Below, piece by piece: positions 37,125 through 48,240 of a DNA stretch of 64,000 nt. The DNA is from Lepus europaeus (lineage: Eukaryota > Chordata > Mammalia > Lagomorpha > Leporidae). The stretch covers positions 57,452,474 through 57,516,473 of the forward strand of contig NC_084843.1 of NCBI RefSeq assembly GCF_033115175.1. Reading direction: 5' to 3'. The notes below the pieces were generated by a model, which was not told where the DNA came from, searched no databases, and saw only the letters and a list, made by a program, of their open reading frames with translations. The position numbers were made by a program, and so were the translations under genes. The stretch's first letter is position 1. Every line of letters begins with the position of its first letter.

Positions 37125-37595
37125 AGATGGCCCCAAAGATTCCCACCCCTGCTGTTACACACCCTCTTTAATCTCCCTCATGAAGTAATAATCACTTCTG
37201 TGATTGCATCCAAAACTCCATTGTAGCAAATCAAAGAGACCGAAGTACTATGTTGCGGAAAGCACCACCTGGCAAGAACAGTAAGCAGCATCTAGAACCT
37301 GGGAATGCCCACCCCTCTGTCTCCACCCCACCACCACCAGACCCCAACCCCTGAGAATCAACAAGTCCTATAATTACTGGAGCTGAATTCTGCCAACAAC
37401 TAGTATTCTCAGAAGAGGATCATGACCTTCAAATGAGATCACAGTCCCAGATCCTCATGAGACTCCTAAGCAAAGGACTCAGTCAACCCAGGATCACACT
37501 GCTAACCAACAGAAACTGTGAGATAATAAGTTTGTGTTGTTTAAAGCCACTAAACATGGTAATTTCTTATGCAGTAATAGAAAACTAATACTAGC
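37125..37595 (+). mobile_element. MaLR/ERVL-type LTR
   Basis: GAAACTGTGAGATAATAAGT, then TTGTTTAAAGCCACTAAAC and GCAGTAATAGAAAACTAATA, form the characteristic 3' end of mammalian MaLR/ERVL LTRs. The body is diverged. Confidence 0.65.
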
Positions 37596-37924
37596 CACAT
37601 TCCTGTTCCTTGGTCCAAGGAGAGTGAGATACTTTGATTAACAGCCAAAGTAAGGTTTCTACCAATAGAGATGGAGTGGACCTCCTTAAACACAATTGAT
37701 GTGTCATTATCCGTTGGGAGGATGGGTGCTGAATAAAAAAGAACAAAAAATATCAGACACAATATAATCAGTGTCCTACATGTGCCTTTTCATTCAACTT
37801 ACAACCCTCTCCTACTAATGGCTTTATCTACTGCCACATACACACTTCTTGATTTGCATACCACTCTACCAGAGAATAACAAAGAACACACGAGGGCAAC
37901 AAATTTTAATAAAAATATTAGGTT

Positions 37925-38045
37925 ATTAACACAAGTTATAGTCCAGAATCTGCCACTAATTAGCTATGTGACCCAGGGCAAGCTACTAATGGGCCACAGT
38001 TTCCTGTCTGTAAATGAAGGGATTCAACTAGCTTGAGTGTTTCTT
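37925..38045 (+). repeat. MIR SINE
   Basis: CAGAATCTGCCACTAATTAG, then GTGACCCAGGGCAAGCTAC and AGTTTCCTGTCTGTAAATG, are MIR core text. Confidence 0.8.
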
Positions 38046-38640
38046 CCAGAATCACACTTTTGTGATTTTACAAAATGCTTTCCAAAAAAGACCCATCAAA
38101 ATGATTCAAAATAAATTACTGATTTGTGATAAAGGAACAAAGAAATGCTACTCTGCTCCCAACTGCATGCCCTAACCCAGTATTCCACTTCTGAAAGTGG
38201 CACAAAGAAAGGTTTTCCGAGGAAACCACAAGATATCTGCCTTCCACACCCAAGTTTGTCCAATATGGACCACACACAAAAGAACAAAATGGGGAGAGGC
38301 AGGGAGAAGTAGACCAACAGAACACCAGGGGTCTTACAAACTAAAATTTACATAGTTGCAAACCAATGTTTTACAATGTTAGTGTCATGAACATATTATA
38401 CTTATAACTATGTTGGAACAGATGTACATTACTTCTTTTTCCCTAACTTTCCACTCACTGCATTAAATGATGATGATAAAGATCTAAGATGAGCTCTAAA
38501 ACTTATTTGGAAAAACATACTTTGGGGTAAAAATCATTTTGATCTCATGTTTCAATTTAACATGATCAATCAGAAGAAAAGATGACCTCATTTTTAAGGA
38601 AAGGTTACATTAACTCACAACATGCTGAAAATTAAATGTT
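38046..38640. other. No gene; unique sequence
   Basis: No exon or named repeat. Confidence 0.5.
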
Positions 38641-38657
38641 AAAGATAAGTATTTGGG

Positions 38658-39538
38658 CATTCCGATCTGGCTGAAGAGCCCATGAGAGTATTGTAGGCAT
38701 GGAAAGCCAAGACACCCTGGAAAAGAAAAAAAAAAAAAAAAGAAGACCTAAATGAAAGATCTCTGTGAGTGAGATCCCAGTGGAAAGAACGGGCCATCAA
38801 AGATGGAGGTACCTTTCTCTGAAGGGAGGAGAGAACTTCCACTTTGACTATGACCCTATCAGAATAAGATCAAAGTCGGCAAACCCTAAAGGCTTCCATA
38901 GCCTTGGCAACTCATGACTAGAGCCTAGGGAGATTACTGACACCATAAACAAGAGTGTCAAATTGTTAAGTCAACAACAAGAGTCACTGTGTACTTACAT
39001 CTCATGTGGGATCTGTCCTTAATGTGTTGTCTAATGTGAAGTGATGCTATAACTAGTACTAAAACAGTATTTTTACACTTTGTGTTTCTGTGTGGGTGCA
39101 AACTGATGAAATCTTTACTTAGTATATACAGAATCGATCTTCTGTACATAAAGATAATTGAAAATGAAAAAAAAACCTGGTGTTAAATAGGAAATTGCAT
39201 AGAAAATTAATTAACTTTTTAAAAATATCATGTAAGATCTCTGTCTTTAATGTGCTGTACTCTGTTATTTAATGCTATAACTAGTACTCCAACAGTATTT
39301 TTTCACTTTGTGTTGCTATGTGGGTGCAAACTGTTGAAATATTTACTTAATATATACTAAACTGATCTTCTGTATATAAAGAGACTTGAAAATGAATCTT
39401 GATGTGAATGGAAGGGGAGAGGGAGCGGGAAAGGGGAGGGTTGCAGGTGGGAGGGAAGTTATTGGGGGGGAGAAGCCATTGTAATCCATAAGCTGTACTT
39501 TGGAAATTTATATTCATTAAATAAAAGTTAAAAAAAAA
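38658..39538 (+). mobile_element. Composite lagomorph L1 3'-end insertion
   Basis: Two successive L1 3' UTR copies occur. The first runs 38658-39172 and ends at GATAATTGAAAATGA plus an A-run. A bridge at 39173-39226 follows, then a second copy at about 39228-39538 that ends in AATAAAAGTT and poly(A). One 17-bp TSD, AAAGATAAGTATTTGGG (38641-38657 and 39539-39555), encloses both. Confidence 0.85.
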
Positions 39539-39555
39539 AAAGATAAGTATTTGGG

Positions 39556-39850
39556 GGGCCGGCGCCGTGCTCACTTGGTTAATCCTCCACCTCACCAGCA
39601 TCCCATATGGGTGCAGGGTTCTAGTCCCGGTTGTTCCTCTTCCAGTCCAGCTCTCTGCTGTGGCCTGGGAAGGCAGTGGAGGATGGCCCAAATGCTTGGG
39701 TCCCTGTACCCGCATGGGAGACCGGGAGGAAGCACCTGGCTCCTGGCTTCGGATCGGCGCAGCACCAGCCGTAGTGGCCATTAGGGAAGTGAACCAGCGG
39801 AAGGAGACCTTTCTCTCTCTCTCTCTCTCCCTCACTGTCTATAACTCTAC
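39556..39850 (+). mobile_element. CSINE
   Basis: Head GGGCCGGCGCCGTGCTCAC directly after the L1 right TSD. There is a small deletion in the head and almost no A tail. Confidence 0.88.
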
Positions 39851-40499
39851 AAAATACATATTAATTTCACAATAGGTTCTTTTCCTTTGTAGTCTTCTTT
39901 TCCCCTCTCTCAAAAAAAAAAAAAGTAAAAATTGTGATTGAACAATTTTAACCATAATCAATTTCCATTACTGTCAAGCTTTTAAGCAAGTGAAGAGAAT
40001 TCTATTAAGGGGAGAGGGGAGGTTAAGAGAGAGAAGCAGCTCTCAGTAAATACTATCTTCCAACTGCACAGAGGAAAGAAAAAGAAATACCTCAAGATCA
40101 AGATACAACTAATGAAATGCTAAGATTCTAGACTATTCTAATATTCTAATTCTAGACTATCTCAGAGCTCATGTAGAATCTAAGAACAAGAAAAAGGAAA
40201 AAACGCATTTCTTCTTGGATAGGGTATATTGGGAGAGGTCCAAGTGAACTGCATGTATATCATGAAAGTTGTGCCTGGGGACACTGGTAATAACTTTGTT
40301 CCCATGAATTATTCATAGGGAAAAATGGGACCAGATTTACAGCTCTGCCAAATTAAAAAAAAGAGAGATAAAATTCCTAAAACAACAACCTGGAATTAGA
40401 GAAAACTTATTCTTACAATTCTCAAGTACTCTGCCTCCTTCCACAATTAAATGGGCTCACACTCTCAACACCATCCTTTACCTAAGGGCAATGCTAGCG
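39851..40499. other. No gene; unique sequence beside the CpG island
   Basis: Possible CTNNA3 first-exon donor on - at 40481-40480 (TTAG|GTAAAG). Otherwise nothing is seen. Confidence 0.4.
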
Positions 40500-40703
40500 T
40501 CTCGGAAAAGGCACGCATTTATCAAGTGAGGTCACTTAACACCGGAGTTTCCAGAAGTCGACGCGCCTCCTTGCCTTGTTAGAAAGTTCTGCGACTTTCC
40601 AGGAACCCTCTGACGAGTACAACCCTCTAAAGGGCCTTCGGTCGCTTCCCTCAGCTTCCGCGCCCACCGACTCCAGGCGGCGCCACCGGCCGCGGCCTCG
40701 AGG

Positions 40704-40714
40704 TGCGCATGCGC
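40704..40714. promoter_or_regulatory. NRF1 binding site
   Basis: TGCGCATGCGC is the full palindromic consensus of NRF1, an activator of CpG-island promoters. It lies in the most GC-rich part of the island and supports a start site near 40600-40750. Confidence 0.75.
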
Positions 40715-41105
40715 CCTGGGCCCCGCCGCGCCCGCCGCGAGCGCCACCCCCCGGCCTCGGTTCTCGGCGGGTGGGGGAGCGCGGGCTCCCGGCTCTCAGA
40801 GCTCTAACGAAACAACGCTAGGAAAGCACCCAGGGCACCGCCACACTTCACTTGTGAGGGACCTAATGACGTGTAAAGGTAACGGCTGCGGACCTGAAAC
40901 GCAGAACCTGGGTCTCTACCCCATCTCCTGAGAGAGCCCCCATCTCTCCCAGTCGAGCTGGACAATGAAGGGATTACTGGGAGAGGAAAATGAAACAGCT
41001 CGGAGAGAGGCCAGCCCACTGCCGCTGGCTCCTCAGCTTCCCGCCCGCCCGGTCCACACAGCAGAGTTCGGAAGACTCCGCGGGAAACGCCGCAGAAATG
41101 CGAGA

Positions 41106-41113
41106 ACTTCCGG
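41106..41113. promoter_or_regulatory. ETS-family site
   Basis: ACTTCCGG, which reads CCGGAAGT on the other strand, matches the ETS/GABPA core consensus. It lies 364 bp upstream of the tRNA. The assignment is by motif only. Confidence 0.55.
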
Positions 41114-41469
41114 GCGCGCGGGCCCGCACCACTGAGCAGGACAGATTACTGTTCCACAACTCTCTCCCACACCGAATGCAGAAGCGGGAGGGCAAAAAAA
41201 AAAAACCACGTCAGCGCTAGAAACCTGGCGAGGTTGCGATTTTCGTAGCGCAGCAAAGACAGGGGTTTCTCAGACCTATCTGTACCCCCTGCTTAAGAGG
41301 ATTTCCATCATTTTTCGTGTCCACAGTGTAACCCCTGTAACCCGGTCCCTCAGGCCGGGCTACCTCAGAGTGAAGCGCCGGGCATTTGCAGGCTCCGCCT
41401 CTTCGCGGGCCTGGCGCGAGCGCAGTGGCTGTAGCACTACAGTGTCTCCGCCTTGCTGCTCTCTCTGTG

Positions 41470-41551
41470 GCAGCGATGGCCGAGTGGTTAAGGCGTTGGA
41501 CTTGAAATCCAATGGGGTCTCCCCGCGCAGGTTCGAACCCTGCTCGCTGCG
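41470..41551 (+). tRNA. tRNA-Ser(TGA)
   Basis: Complete class II tRNA, 82 nt, decoding UCA serine codons in cytosolic translation. The acceptor stem GCAGCGA (41470-41476) pairs with TCGCTGC (41544-41550), and the discriminator base is G at 41551. The anticodon stem TTGGA/TCCAA (41496-41500 and 41508-41512) encloses the loop CTTGAAA, with anticodon TGA at 41503-41505. The long variable arm (GGGG-tct-CCCC, about 41513-41526) is diagnostic for serine. The T stem GCAGG/CCTGC encloses TTCGAAC. Internal Pol III promoters are intact: an A box TGGCCGAGTGG at 41477-41487 and a B box GGTTCGAACCC at 41530-41540. There is no intron and no encoded CCA. Every stem is perfectly paired and the gene lacks SINE-type flanks, so it is a real tRNA gene rather than a tRNA-derived repeat. 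It lies at the edge of a CpG island, inferred to be the distal CTNNA3 promoter. Confidence 0.97.
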
Positions 41552-41567
41552 GAAACGGGTGCTTCTG

Positions 41568-41580
41568 TTTTCCGTCTTTT
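41568..41580 (+). terminator. Pol III T-run terminator of tRNA-Ser
   Basis: TTTT at 41568-41571, 16 nt after the mature tRNA 3' end, is the expected RNA polymerase III stop. A second TTTT at 41577-41580 is a back-up. Confidence 0.85.
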
Positions 41581-44429
41581 AGTAAACGCTTAGAAAATCT
41601 CACCTCTTCTTGTGGTGATTTCCAAAACCTGCCACCTAAATGGCGTGCCTAGGGAATGGGTGAAGGAGCCTGAGAGTAGCTAGCACGTCGTCCTGCGGCA
41701 AGCACACCATTTTCATCAGGAAATCTTCCTGCATCTTGAAAGACAAAGTGACACGTATTAAAGTCTTTTTTTTTTTTTTTCCAGTAAAACAGATTAGACC
41801 AATAGAAATAAACAATGTACATGCTGACGTTTTCAGGCTATCTAAACTGGACACCATCACACTAAAACTAAGGATGAAATTGTGCTGCCGTCCTTCCAAC
41901 CCAGAATCACCACCATCACCCGCAAAAGTGCGGGGAATAGATTTTTTTTTTTTTTTTTTTTTTGGATTTAGGTTCTAGAATATAGCATGTTAGATAAATT
42001 CAATAAGGGAAGAGTAGGCGTGTAGCCATTACAATGATGTTCATGATATGGCAAGTCCCTGCCAATGGATTGTCAAGTGCAAAAAGTGGACAGATCAGAA
42101 AACAGTTTATATAGGGATCACATTGTTGTCAAACAATTCATTTGCATCCCCCATTCAATTGAGGAAAGGGGGAGAGAGCAAGGGATACAGAAAAAATGAA
42201 TGTTAGAAACAAATACATCAAAATGTCACTGTCATCAAGAATAAGAATTGAGGGAAGGGAGGGGCCCAGAAACCAGGGCAGAGCATCTGCAACAGTTTAC
42301 GCATCAGTTTGTTTTTCGGGGTGTCCCTGGGAAGCTTATTTTGCAGCATTGTGCAAGGCTGCAAGAAACCAGTCTTGAGTCAGAGTTGCTGCAAAAGCAA
42401 ATGTCTTCTTAGGGGGGCCGTTTCTTTGGGGAACTATACCTTTCTACTGTCTGCTTTATTTGGCGTGAGTAAATAAAGCTTTCCACGGAGCAGCTCCCTC
42501 TAGAGGCTGATTTTTTGGTGATACCCCAAGTGAACAGACCCCCTTGTGACCATTAACATTAGCAGTGATTATCTCTGGGTGATGGGACTTAGGGGGGGTG
42601 GGGCATCAATTGTCTTAATACATAGTTTTTTGTTTAACTAACTTTTCTGATTTGTGTAAATTGGCCCAATGTTTTACATTAGAAAAACATACTGTGAGGT
42701 TAGTGTTTGGGGCCCTGCACATCTCAACCCCACACTTCCTAGATGCTCCTGTGTTGTTTCCTGAATCCTCAAGGGTAGGCTGGTTGCCTGTGACACGCGA
42801 AGTGGAGTCCATCCCCAATGAGACTTGGTTACACACAGACTCAACGTTTGCATCCTCAACTCACCCTTTTCTCAAACCTTACCCCTGCTCCTATTCAAAT
42901 CACTAGAAGTAACTGCATTCATTTCCTAGCTAACCAGCCTCTTTCCCTGCAATCAGTGAGGATCAATTCAGCAACAAATAACAGAAAATCCAACACTAGT
43001 GGCTTAAACACTTAGGTGTCTGAAGAAACCGGGGAGACAAATACCATTCCTGTATCCAAGAGACTGGACTAGTATATAACTTCTCATGTAGTCTGCATCA
43101 AAAGCTTAGTTTTTTGTCTATATTACAAGATTAATCCAAAAAAGGGAGAAACCTACAAACTATAAATTAAAATATGCCCTCAAAAAATCCAAATACACTG
43201 TGCAATGAATGCTCAATTTTACTTTTAAATGGTGTTCTACAAGCTATACAGTGTAGATTCATTTGACAACTCTAACTCCTTCTTATTGCTAAATCCTATC
43301 TTGTCTCAAGAGTTATTTCAAATAAATAAGAAATAACATATGAAACACTAAATAAAATAAATCTGAGAGTAGGAAATTCTCAAATGGAAGAAGAAACAGG
43401 ACTCATGCTTTGTCATATTTAGTATGTAGGCCTCATCCCCTCCCTGTTGCCTCATAGGCCCAACATCTGCAACATGCCAAGAAGCAAAAGACAAGAATTC
43501 TGTTTACATCTCATTTACACCAACCATGTACTCCTACTACCACTAGCTACAAAGAATCCTGGGGAACTTAAGTAATTTTAGCTGAATGTATTGCTATCCA
43601 AGTTGAAATTGGAATTCTATCGGTAAGGAAGACAGATAGATGACACTGAAAGGTAAAACAGTTGTATTTGTCATACTCCTGTACCCAGAAAGTAGAAATT
43701 TGGAGACACGGTGCCTTCAAGACCAGCTGTCCCTCTTTTCCCCCTTCTCTGTGTTGACAGGCCTCCCCGCACTGCTTGCTGTCTGGCCTTTAGTTTTTGT
43801 TCACATGCAACTACATGCAGTATCTTCTCTTGCCCTCACCTTTGTCCCCTCATTTGTGTAAGAGGGATTTGAAACCCTTTCCTATTCAGGGGTCTTGCTC
43901 TCCTTTGGAATCTAGGCTTGAATCTTCAATTCACCTTTATTGCCACCCACTTCATAAAACCTACATGCTTGCTTCCCCACCTCCTTTGCAGCTGGGAAGG
44001 CAGCATGTGACCTAGGCCCAGTCAATCTTGTGTGCCTACCTCCAACTTTCAATAAGGAGCTATTAATACCAGAAGCAAGAAGGGTGGGGATCCATACTGG
44101 TAGTGGGCGGAGACCACATTGGGTGCCACAGGGCCAGAGCGGCAGTTATAGCTACAGTTGTTCAGCAGCAGGATCATAGTGTCTGCATCAGACTGACCTG
44201 AAACCATCCCCCTGTGATCTTGAACTCTACCTAAACTAACTCCTGCTCCCACCTTCTAAAAGTCACTTCGCAAACCTTCTTGGAAATTCTAAAAACTGTC
44301 CAATAGTTATAGGTTCCAGTAAGTTTCTGCTTAAATCAGCCTGTTCTTTTTCTTCCTCTTCTTCTCCATCTTCTCTTCTTTTTCCTTCTCCTTTTTTGGC
44401 TTTCAAATACCAGATATAACTTCTCATTT
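41581..44429. other. Intergenic; no gene recognised
   Basis: T-runs at 41766-41781 and 41942-41963. 42290-42540 has an AATAAAGC signal and could be a decayed LTR. The rest is unnamed. No exon with splice sites and codon bias is seen. Confidence 0.4.
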
Positions 44430-44945
44430 TACCCCACCATCAGCTTCTGGGAACACTCTTGTTGATGTGGACTAACAGGGAGCCAGTTAGTGAACAAAAT
44501 AGCAATCTTCTTGCCACAGCCTTGCACCACTAAACCCCACCCAGTTCCTTGCCTATTCATCATGGCAGCAGCAGGCTTGGCACACCCACTTCCCCATGAT
44601 GCACCTGAGCCCCACTCCCCCATCAGGCTGAAGACACCATGATGACAACATGTATGCTGAACTTCACACGGAGATGCCAGGAAATCTTTCCAGAGACTGC
44701 CACACACACTGAACCTGTCCAAACTCTGTACCACCGTCTACCCTATACACCTCAGGATAGCAGGTACAGCAGTAGGCAGTAGCACCACCAGCAGTTACCC
44801 TTCTGGTATCCATGAAGGGAGGCTGCCTGCACTTCTATCTGGGTGTGTACTATCTCTTTAATATCTTTAAATAAATCCTGTGCCCATTCCTGCACTTCTT
44901 CTATGTCTCTGGTTTGAATTCATCTCTCACACCAGATTAGTAACA
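44430..44945 (+). mobile_element. ERV LTR, copy 1 of a related pair
   Basis: TTTAAATAAATCCTG (poly(A) signal) is followed by TATGTCTCTGGTTTGAATTC and CTCTCACACCAG. CCCATGATGCACCTGAG and CACACACACTGAACC lie upstream. The copy at 45790-46290 has the same order of blocks. Confidence 0.55.
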
Positions 44946-45789
44946 GAAAATAAATCCAGCTAGGGATGCCAGACACCATTAGTCCATGATGGTGTCAGTT
45001 TCTGGGTAAAATATTTCTTGCAATATCCTAGGCTGATTCAGAAATCCTCTTTTAATCTTCCAATAGCCTATTAGAGCCAGGATCACATTGCACTATTTCT
45101 GCCTGTTTGCTTCTCTTCCCACTGAATAGTAAACTCCCTGAGAATATATAAAGGGGCCATATCTCTCATCTTTGGGCCTCTGCCTCCCACAAGAAAAATA
45201 CTTGAATTTCTGGTGAAGGAATGTATAAATATGTAAGTGAGCACACAGCTCCACATTCCATCCTAGAATGCCCAATAAAGGGAAGAGGCAGAGCTCAATT
45301 TATTGTCCTTGATGGACAGGTCACTAATCCTTTCTTTAATTAATACATTGTGTCCCCCACCTAGACTGATTTTAGTTTCAAAGAAGGAAGAAGGCAGCAG
45401 CCTGACAATGTGTCCCTCCTTCCTTTCCCATTGCCTTCCCTTTCCTTAATTTTTCCTTGCCTCATCCCCTAACACTGATAGGGCAGATTGAACCAGCATT
45501 GGTCTCTAGGGGCCAATCCTACCTGTCTCCCTGAGAGTGTCCACTTTCAGTTTGACCTCCATGCAACTCTGATGTCAGCGCTTTCTCTGTGGAGAACAAA
45601 GGAAAAACAGCAAACCATATCAGGAGAGTTGGAAAAGGTTCTTTACTGTACTCTTCTTCTCAGAGGCAATTGTTTCAAGTAATCTTTCCACGGTTCTATT
45701 CTCCCCAGGACTCCCCCACATGCAATATATGGGGGAACTACCCAGGAAGATTAGATAGAAATAAACAAGCTGGAGTCACAATTTCTGCA
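44946..45789. other. Spacer between related LTRs; contains L2
   Basis: 45085-45195 (CACTGAATAGTAAACTCCCT, then GGGGCCATATCTC) is an L2 3'-end segment. No ERV gag, pol or env is visible, so this is probably not proviral interior. Confidence 0.5.
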
Positions 45790-46290
45790 AGCCCTGCACT
45801 GTAACTCCACCTCTTACCTGTCTATTCAGTTGCCCGCTTTCTCATGATGTACCTGACTTTCCCATGATGCACCTGTTTCATCAGAGACTAGGAAGCAGGA
45901 GATGCCATTATGGCCAGGTGAAAGTTAAGCTCCTTGTGAAAGTGCCATGAAACTCTCAGAAAGCTTCACACACACTAAATTCCACCCAATCTCCAGCTTG
46001 TTTCTATGTTCAATTAGGATTTCACTCTCTAGCTGATAGACAGGGGAGGGACTCTTTTTTTGCTTTTTGGCTTCTGGACCATGATTTTCAGTCCTTCTCT
46101 GGGCTCCTCCCATGCTCAATCCTCAGAAGCAACTCTCTGACCCACTCAAGATGGTTTTCTCTCCATGTGGGAGTGCCCAAACATGAATATATTCACTCTC
46201 TCACCTTTAAATAAATCCTGCTTGCACTTGTGCACTGAGTATATGTCTCTGCTTTGAATTAGTATCTCTGTGGGAGCAATAACTTGGAAT
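45790..46290 (+). mobile_element. ERV LTR, copy 2 of a related pair
   Basis: CCCATGATGCACCTG, then CACACACACTAAATTCCACC, CACCTTTAAATAAATCCTGC and TATGTCTCTGCTTTGAATTA, repeat the blocks of the LTR at 44430-44945 in order and orientation, with substantial divergence. Confidence 0.55.
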
Positions 46291-46580
46291 AAAAATCGAG
46301 ATACATATACCCATAATACCCCACCCGCCACAAACTCTCCTGTACATTCTCTGGAGCTGGCTCATTCTGAGCCAGACTCCCACAGCATACAGCCTTGAAG
46401 GTTGTCCTTAACGACCCCAACTCTTTCATTCTTTTATGATGCAAAGCAACTCAATCTTGTCTTGATGTGCTGACATCCAAGAGCCTGGCTAACAAAGACC
46501 CCTATCCAGAAGGCAGAGGGTATTGTAAATGTAATCACCAGGCTTCCCTACCCCAGATGTTTCCCTACCCACTTCTTTTA
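46291..46580. other. No gene
   Basis: Unique intergenic sequence. Confidence 0.5.
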
Positions 46581-46923
46581 TTTTTTTTTAAAGACTTATT
46601 TATTTATTTATTTATTTGAAAGTTGGAGTTACACAGAGAGAGAAGGAGAGGCAGAGAGAGAGAGGTCTTCCATCTGCTGGTTCACTCCCCAGTTGGCTGC
46701 AACAACTGGAGCTGGGCCGATCCAAAGCCAGAAACCAGGAGCTTCTTCTGAGTCTCCCCCAGGTGCAGGGGCCCAAGGGCTTGGGCCATCCTCCACTGCT
46801 TTCCCAAGCCATAGCAGAGAGCTGGATTGGAAATGGAGCAGCCCAGACTCAAACCAGCGTCCATATAGGATGCTGGTACTGCAGGCGGCAGCCCTACCCA
46901 CTACACCACAGCACCTGCCCCTC
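46581..46923 (-). mobile_element. CSINE
   Basis: Reverse copy from an (ATTT)n tail to its head. Flanks CACTTCTTTTA and CACTTCCTTTA form a near-perfect TSD. Confidence 0.93.
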
Positions 46924-47363
46924 CACTTCCTTTAGAAGAAGATAGATCCTGCCACTGCCCAATCAGAGTTTAGATGGTTTAAATGTGAAGAGACCAGAAT
47001 GATTTTTTTTAGAAAATTGTAATATGTAAATTAATGCTGAGATCATAATCATTGCTTCACTTCTAAATTCAGGACCTTTTTGTGTTCCTTATCCCAGTTT
47101 GTGACATCTCCAGCCAGAGGAGGACCCACCCCTTCAAATCATCCTAATATTTCTCTGCCCCTCAGCCTACGTCCTATCCAACTCAACTGCCAATGAACTT
47201 GCCCCTAAATATGCTGAGAACCCACTTTGTGTATGTACCATTACCACCCAGTCTAAATCAACACCATCTCTCATCTCAACCTCCTAATCCTATTCTTCAT
47301 CCACTCTCCCTCCCTTTCAATCTGTTCTCCATAAAACAAAATTTTCTTGAAAATTGCACATCT
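46924..47363. other. No gene
   Basis: Unique intergenic sequence without an exon. Confidence 0.5.
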
Positions 47364-47404
47364 GGGGGCAGGTGTTTGACTTAGTGGTTAAGATGACATA
47401 TTGA
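47364..47404 (+). mobile_element. CSINE head fragment
   Basis: GGGGCAGGTGTTTGACTTAG and GTGGTTAAGATG are old C-repeat head text, cut off by the next CSINE. Confidence 0.6.
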
Positions 47405-47757
47405 GGAGCTGGCACTATGGCATAGAAGGTTAAGCTTCCACCTGCAGTGTGGGTATCCTATATGGATGCCAAGTTGAGTCCTGGCTGCTCCACTTTGGAT
47501 ATAGCTCCCTGTTAATGCACCTGGGAAAGCAGTGGAAGGTAGCTCAAGTACTTGGGCCCCTGCACCCAGCTGGAAGACCCAGAAGAAGCTCCTGGCTCCT
47601 GGCTTCGGCCTGGCCCAGCCCTAGCCATTGCAGCCATTTGGGGAAATAAACCAGTAGATGGAAGACCTCTCCCTCCCTCCCTCCCTCCCTCTCTCCCTCC
47701 CTCTCTCTCTCCCTCCTCCTTTATCCCTGCCTTTCAAATAAATAAATAAATCTTCAG
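47405..47757 (+). mobile_element. CSINE
   Basis: Complete copy with a CCCT/CTCC-rich tract and an AAATAAATAAATAAATC tail. Confidence 0.92.
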
Positions 47758-47775
47758 CTTGTGTTTCTTGTTTTT

Positions 47776-48085
47776 GCTTTTTTTTTTTTTTTTTTGAAAG
47801 GTGGAGAGAAGGAGCAACAGAGAAGAAGGATTGAGATCTTCTATCCACTGTTTTACTCTCAAAAATGCCCAAAACAGGGCCCAAAACAGGATTGGCCAGA
47901 CCCAAACCAGAAGCCAGGAACTCTATCAGAGTCTCCTATGTAAGTGGCAGAGGCACAAGCACCTGGGCCATTTGCTGCCTCCCAGGTGCATTAGCAAAAA
48001 GCCAGATGGGAGGTGGACTAGCCCAGACTCAAAGCAGCACTTATACATGGCTGTTTAACCTGCTGTGCCACAACTGCCCGTTCCC
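47776..48085 (-). mobile_element. CSINE
   Basis: Reverse copy beginning with a T-run. It lies about 20 bp from the forward copy to the left, giving a tail-to-tail inverted pair. Confidence 0.85.
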
Positions 48086-48109
48086 AAAAAAAGTCAGAGG
48101 AACTGAACT

Positions 48110-48240
48110 TCAAATCTAGGCTCCTTTTCTTTTTAGCTGTATGATTTGGAGAGGTGTACTTAACCTCTCTGGGCCTTAATTTCCTTATCTGCCAAACGGT
48201 AATAACAATTACTTTCACCTTGTGGGCTTGTAAGTAGTAA
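48110..48240 (+). repeat. MIR SINE
   Basis: GTACTTAACCTCTCTGGGCC, then TTAATTTCCTTATCTGCC and GGTAATAACAATTAC, is MIR core text. Confidence 0.8.

Larger units (their letters stand above)
1..40482 (-). other. CTNNA3: Inferred 5' intron of CTNNA3
   Basis: No coding exon is recognisable on either strand here, and the stretch is filled with repeats listed separately. It lies downstream, on -, of the CpG-island promoter. CTNNA3 is a giant gene with very long introns, so 40 kb without exons is expected. This is inference from gene order. Unannotated noncoding 5' exons could be present. Confidence 0.5.
40500..41460 (-). promoter_or_regulatory. CTNNA3: CpG-island promoter, probably distal CTNNA3 promoter
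   Basis: This is the only CpG-dense, GC-rich stretch in an otherwise AT-rich window. It holds a perfect NRF1 palindrome (40704-40714), an ETS site ACTTCCGG (41106-41113) and a CRE-like TGACGTG (40867-40873). It has no TATA box, as is typical of dispersed CpG promoters. Assignment to CTNNA3 (alpha-T-catenin, cadherin-actin linkage in heart and testis) rests on order: tRNA-Ser-TGA on + next to it and DNAJC12 on - about 22 kb away. From memory, the most distal human CTNNA3 start lies within 1 kb of the same tRNA and points away from it. A possible first-exon donor on - is TTAG|GTAAAG, with the exon ending at 40482. No coding exon is visible, and the first exon is expected to be noncoding. A divergent + strand lncRNA is equally possible from sequence alone. 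Confidence 0.6.

Noticed and set aside
40532-40821. Ala/Pro/Arg-rich frames in the CpG island on both strands
   Set aside because: Composition follows CpG content; the CTNNA3 first exon is expected to be noncoding, and no known N terminus is present.
41217-41603. 128-codon open frame on - over the tRNA
   Set aside because: It is the antisense of the tRNA gene and CpG island. Open frames arise easily in GC-rich DNA, and FEPARG-type text is just reversed T-arm sequence.
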